Assembly: GCA_964459095.1 (NCBI GenBank)
Contig: CAYWKL010000015.1
Span: 1-23,117, forward strand
DNA length: 23,117 nucleotides
Reading direction: 5' to 3'
DNA from: CAYWKL01 sp964459095
GTDB taxonomy: Bacteria > Patescibacteriota > Microgenomatia > Daviesbacterales > UBA10151
The position numbers and the translations under genes are program-made. Shown here in pieces: positions 21,108 to 23,117 of this stretch (position 1 is its first letter; each line of letters opens with the position of its first letter). Under the pieces are notes generated by a model. The model searched no databases. It saw only the letters and a program-made list of their open reading frames with translations, and was not told where the DNA came from.

Positions 21108-21190
21108 TGTTCAATGTAAAACTAGCTGATACAAATTCATGCTATAGCATATTTATGTATCAGAAGATTATAGGAAAGGAGGTGTTAAAA
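21081..21190 (+). repeat. Duplicated leader segment, copy 2
   Basis: Copy of 18558-18686 without the 18-bp tandem. The hairpin is CTGATAC (21126-21132) ... GTATCAG (21157-21163) around the palindrome ATGCTATAGCAT (21139-21150), then GGAAAGGAGGTG before ATG 21191. Relative to copy 1 it has two extra bases (GT) after TTCAAT and a G-to-A change near the 3' side of the hairpin. Confidence 0.9.
21084..21106 (+). terminator. Attenuator terminator of unit 3
   Basis: CCTCCC-TACT-GGGAGG followed by seven T, identical to the unit 1 terminator. Confidence 0.85.
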
Positions 21191-21403
21191 ATGGATAGGC
21201 GTGTAGAGTTGGGATCTTCTCAAGCGGTTAGTGAAGGAGACTTAGCCAAACTAGCAAAGAGAGCTCCTGGAACAAGAGTAGAGTTATTACTCCAAGCAGT
21301 GGGAAGACCTGGTAATGAATCAATTTTAAGGCGTAGAAGTATGGGAATGGCGATTGAGACACATACACAACAAATGTCAGGCACATTTAGTAGACCCTGT
21401 TAA
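21191..21403 (+). CDS. Small basic protein of unknown function (70 aa)
   Basis: Not recognised. I use ATG 21191, which has GGAGGTG at optimal distance. An in-frame ATG at 21107, right after the terminator T tract, would add 28 residues translated from the duplicated leader and is less likely; the corresponding ORF in copy 1 is only six codons. The protein is helical and rich in Arg and Ser: EGDLAKLAKRAPGTRVELLL (17-36) is a probable amphipathic helix, followed by GNESILRRRSMGMAIE. It ends SRPC. There is no membrane segment. It is the first gene of attenuator unit 3 and is followed at 46 bases by another small gene. Confidence 0.62.
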   Translation: MDRRVELGSSQAVSEGDLAKLAKRAPGTRVELLLQAVGRPGNESILRRRSMGMAIETHTQQMSGTFSRPC

Positions 21404-21449
21404 CTTAAAACCTGCCCAAAAAATTTTTAAAAAGGAGGTGTTTTTATAA

Positions 21450-21749
21450 ATGGCAGTAAAATCAGAGATTTTATTAGAATCAGATAGTAGTCAATCAATA
21501 CATGAAGTCTGCGGATTCAGATTGGGAGAGAGACCAATTGATGAGTTACTTAGTGCAGCAACGTGCAGAATTAAGGGTCTTAAAGGTGTTCTTAATAACC
21601 CGTTGGGTGCACGTGATTTCACCGAAGCTGGAAAAAGGCGAATTTTATTACAAGAAACTCGTCGTTCGGCAGAAGTAGCAATAGAATTAAGTTCAGAGTT
21701 AAACCCTGTTGAAAAACTAACGCGAATGAGAGCTCTTAGAAAAGTTTAA
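21450..21749 (+). CDS. Small helical protein of unknown function (99 aa)
   Basis: Not recognised. ATG 21450 follows AAGGAGGTG by nine bases, a near-perfect ribosome site. The protein is mostly helical and basic: FRLGERPIDELLSAATCRIK (23-42), a loop with NNPLGARDFTEAGK, then RRILLQETRRSAEVAIELSS and a C-terminal MRALRKV. Two Cys (21 and 38) are not in a metal motif. It shares small size, Arg/Glu richness and a strong ribosome site with the 70-residue protein before it, and probably belongs to the same transcript. A nucleic-acid-binding or structural role would be a guess. Confidence 0.65.
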   Translation: MAVKSEILLESDSSQSIHEVCGFRLGERPIDELLSAATCRIKGLKGVLNNPLGARDFTEAGKRRILLQETRRSAEVAIELSSELNPVEKLTRMRALRKV

Positions 21750-21785
21750 TTTGCATTTCATTATATTATTAGTTAAGCTGAAAAT

Positions 21786-22421
21786 ATGGCTGAACAGAGT
21801 GAACAACCTAAGTCTCCCCAAGCAGTCCCAATGGAATCAGTGGGAAAACCAAGCTTCTGGTACAGATTCAAATCTGCTGTAGGCCTTAATAGGCAACCAC
21901 CTAAATCTCAAGTCCGTCCCTTAACTCCTGAGGAACGCCAATCATTAGATCAAAAGCTGGGACCCTTACCTCAAGCTAAAGAGGGAGTCCAAGCACAATT
22001 GCAAGCAGACCAAGTGACAAGAAACGAATCTTATAGAAACAGATCTTCCTTAGTTAATCCTAGAAGAAAAGGGCCTAGCACTAAACAAAAAGTCTTGTTG
22101 ACCGGTGCAGGAATGGCGGCAGGAGCAATAGCTGGTGCTGCAGCCCTTGGAGGTTTAAGTGGAAGAAGTAATGAAACTCCAAATCCTTCTTCACCTGATG
22201 GACCAGCACATACCCAAACTATGGAAACTATACCTTCTATGCAAACTCCAGTAGGAACTGAAGAAGCTAAAAGGGAATCAGATGAAATAAGAAATCGTCT
22301 TTCAGGAACTCCAACCTCTACAACCTCTACTCCTACCCAAATTCCAGCTGACGCAGGTGCACCTGAAACCTTTGAAAAGGCACAAGGTTTCGTTCCCAAT
22401 ACAGGAAAACCTAAACCTTAG
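21786..22421 (+). CDS. Single-pass membrane protein with disordered flanks (211 aa)
   Basis: Not recognised. One Gly/Ala-rich membrane helix, about residues 103-124 (VLLTGAGMAAGAIAGAAALG), follows a basic stretch (NPRRKGPSTKQK) that predicts a cytoplasmic N-terminus of about 100 residues. This contains FWYRFKSAVGLNRQ (24-37) and LTPEERQSLDQKLGPL (46-61). The C-terminal ~85 residues are Pro/Ser/Thr-rich and probably disordered and extracytoplasmic. There is no signal peptide or enzymatic motif. It is 36 bases after the 99-residue gene and lacks a good ribosome site. It converges on recJ, whose stop overlaps its end by 4 bases. Confidence 0.68.
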   Translation: MAEQSEQPKSPQAVPMESVGKPSFWYRFKSAVGLNRQPPKSQVRPLTPEERQSLDQKLGPLPQAKEGVQAQLQADQVTRNESYRNRSSLVNPRRKGPSTKQKVLLTGAGMAAGAIAGAAALGGLSGRSNETPNPSSPDGPAHTQTMETIPSMQTPVGTEEAKRESDEIRNRLSGTPTSTTSTPTQIPADAGAPETFEKAQGFVPNTGKPKP

Positions 22422-23117
22422 TCTACTTTTAAATCCTTAACCTTTAATTGCAGGGTTTCTCTGCCATTAAATTTATTTATCTCCAAATAAAATGCTAAAT
22501 CTACCAATTGTCCAGGTTTTATTAATTCCTTTAAATTTCCCATATTGAAAGCAATACAATCAATTGAATTAGATCCTTCGCTACCGCTCAGGCCTTCGGC
22601 TCTGAGGCTCAGGCTCGAAGAGATGACAGAGGGGGAGACTTTAAATTTTAAATGCTTCCCTTCTTTTAAAGTCCTTATATCTGAAACTTTCATTAACCTT
22701 GTTGCTAAAAGTGGCCTTTTATTTCCCATACCAAATGGTTCAAATTTTTCTATTTCTTTAGCCAGAACTTTTGTGAGGTTTTTACTTTCAACTTCAGCTT
22801 CTATTTCAATAATTTTTTCTTCAGAGAAAGGCAGAGTATCCATAAACTTTTCAATTCTTACTTTAAATTCCTCAATATACTCATTTGCAATTGTAAAACC
22901 GGCTGCGCCTTTATGCCCACCTACATCTACCAAAATATCAGAGCATTTTCTTATAACCTCAACAATATTTATTCCATTAGTGGATCTGGCTGAACCTTTA
23001 GAGTGTGTTTCCCCAACAGATAAAGCTATCGCAGGAGCATAATATTCTTCTGTTACTCTTGCGGCAATTAAACCAATAATTCCTGGTGCCCAGTTTTTAC
23101 TTTTTAAAACATGAATT
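22418..23117 (-). CDS. recJ: Single-stranded-DNA-specific exonuclease RecJ, C-terminal part
   Basis: The frame is open from the right edge to the stop at 22418 (about 232 codons), so the N-terminal DHH catalytic domain lies outside. The DHHA1 part is clear: NWAPGIIGLIAARVTEEYYA, then KGSARSTNGINIVEVI and the family GGHKGAAGFTI block. The C-terminal OB-like domain follows, with KLKV-type strands and NGRETLQLKVKDL at the end. RecJ degrades single-stranded DNA 5' to 3' in recombination and repair. About 23 residues (PSVISSSLSLRAEGLSGSEG and flanks) between FKVS and IDCIAFNMG derive from a GC-rich palindromic insertion and exceed the usual short loop there. The gene converges with the attenuator unit 3 operon. 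Confidence 0.93.
   Translation of the reverse strand, partial: IHVLKSKNWAPGIIGLIAARVTEEYYAPAIALSVGETHSKGSARSTNGINIVEVIRKCSDILVDVGGHKGAAGFTIANEYIEEFKVRIEKFMDTLPFSEEKIIEIEAEVESKNLTKVLAKEIEKFEPFGMGNKRPLLATRLMKVSDIRTLKEGKHLKFKVSPSVISSSLSLRAEGLSGSEGSNSIDCIAFNMGNLKELIKPGQLVDLAFYLEINKFNGRETLQLKVKDLKVD
22574..22635 (-). repeat. Palindromic GC-rich insertion inside recJ
   Basis: About 60 bp of GC-rich DNA in an AT-rich gene, bounded by CTTCG (22576-22580) and CGAAG (22616-22620), with internal CTGAG/CTCAG hairpins and a direct repeat of GCTCAGGC. It keeps the recJ frame and encodes a Ser/Gly/Leu-rich loop. Confidence 0.65.

Noticed and set aside
21107..21190. Start of the 70-residue gene at ATG 21107 (98 residues)
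   Set aside because: The extra 28 residues are translated from the duplicated hairpin leader; copy 1 is interrupted after six codons in the same position, and ATG 21191 has an ideal ribosome site.
22031..22399. Minus-strand 122-codon frame opposite the 211-residue membrane protein
   Set aside because: Shadow of the Pro/Ser-rich coding region; no start signals, and the plus-strand gene has coherent topology.
22545..23042. Plus-strand 165-codon frame opposite recJ
   Set aside because: RecJ motifs on the minus strand are unambiguous, and the plus frame has no family features.

Overview
The window is AT-rich, densely packed bacterial DNA with short intergenic gaps, many one-gene or two-gene transcripts, an archaeal-like PRPP synthetase, an archaeal-type aspartyl-tRNA synthetase, and several small proteins of no recognisable family. 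Together these suggest a Candidate Phyla Radiation (Patescibacteria) genome, most likely Microgenomates-like. This placement is an inference from gene content, not a phylogeny. UGA is used as a stop (for example by the transposase gene), so the genetic code looks standard.

Layout. Positions 1-2700 (minus strand) hold a ribulose-phosphate 3-epimerase fragment, ribose-5-phosphate isomerase B and a 662-residue orphan protein. A small plus-strand promoter-terminator unit (2720-2806) follows. Positions 2813-6843 (minus) hold PRPP synthetase, a GT-C-type membrane glycosyltransferase, a ZIP metal transporter and a membrane-anchored PQQ-type sugar dehydrogenase. A secreted lamin-tail-domain protein (plus, 6933-7817) converges on a three-gene envelope cassette (7797-11021, minus): a small membrane protein, a SAM methyltransferase and a membrane sulfatase/phosphotransferase-like protein. 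Next come a nucleotidyltransferase-like protein, a decayed HAD hydrolase, a REP-type Y1 transposase between matching hairpins, tRNA-Gln(CTG), a small basic membrane protein, gltX, a membrane-anchored protein of unknown function, a D,D-carboxypeptidase and aspS. The window ends in the C-terminal part of recJ (minus).

The most interesting part is 18380-22430. Three consecutive transcription units share one design: a TTGACA-N17-TAnAnT promoter, a 23-34 codon leader ORF, and an intrinsic terminator whose arms are CCTCCC and GGGAGG followed by seven T. In each, the leader ORF carries a second copy of the purine arm (GGGAGG, or GGAGG in the third) that can pair with the terminator's 5' arm as an antiterminator. 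The leaders are rich in Leu/Val/Ile (units 1 and 2) and in Phe/Trp/Tyr (unit 3). Unit 2 lies directly upstream of an acetolactate synthase (ilvB-like) gene. This is the logic of ribosome-mediated amino-acid attenuation (ilv, leu and phe leaders of enterobacteria). It is unexpected in a lineage generally poor in amino-acid biosynthesis, and in units 1 and 3 it controls small proteins of unknown function. Units 1 and 3 also share a duplicated ~110-130 bp leader segment with a long hairpin.

Two other themes recur. GC-rich palindromic insertions lie in frame inside aspS and recJ and at the end of gltX. Many first genes have a -10 box only 5-12 nt before the start codon and no Shine-Dalgarno site, which suggests leaderless or near-leaderless transcripts, whereas several of the small genes have near-perfect AAGGAGGTG sites.
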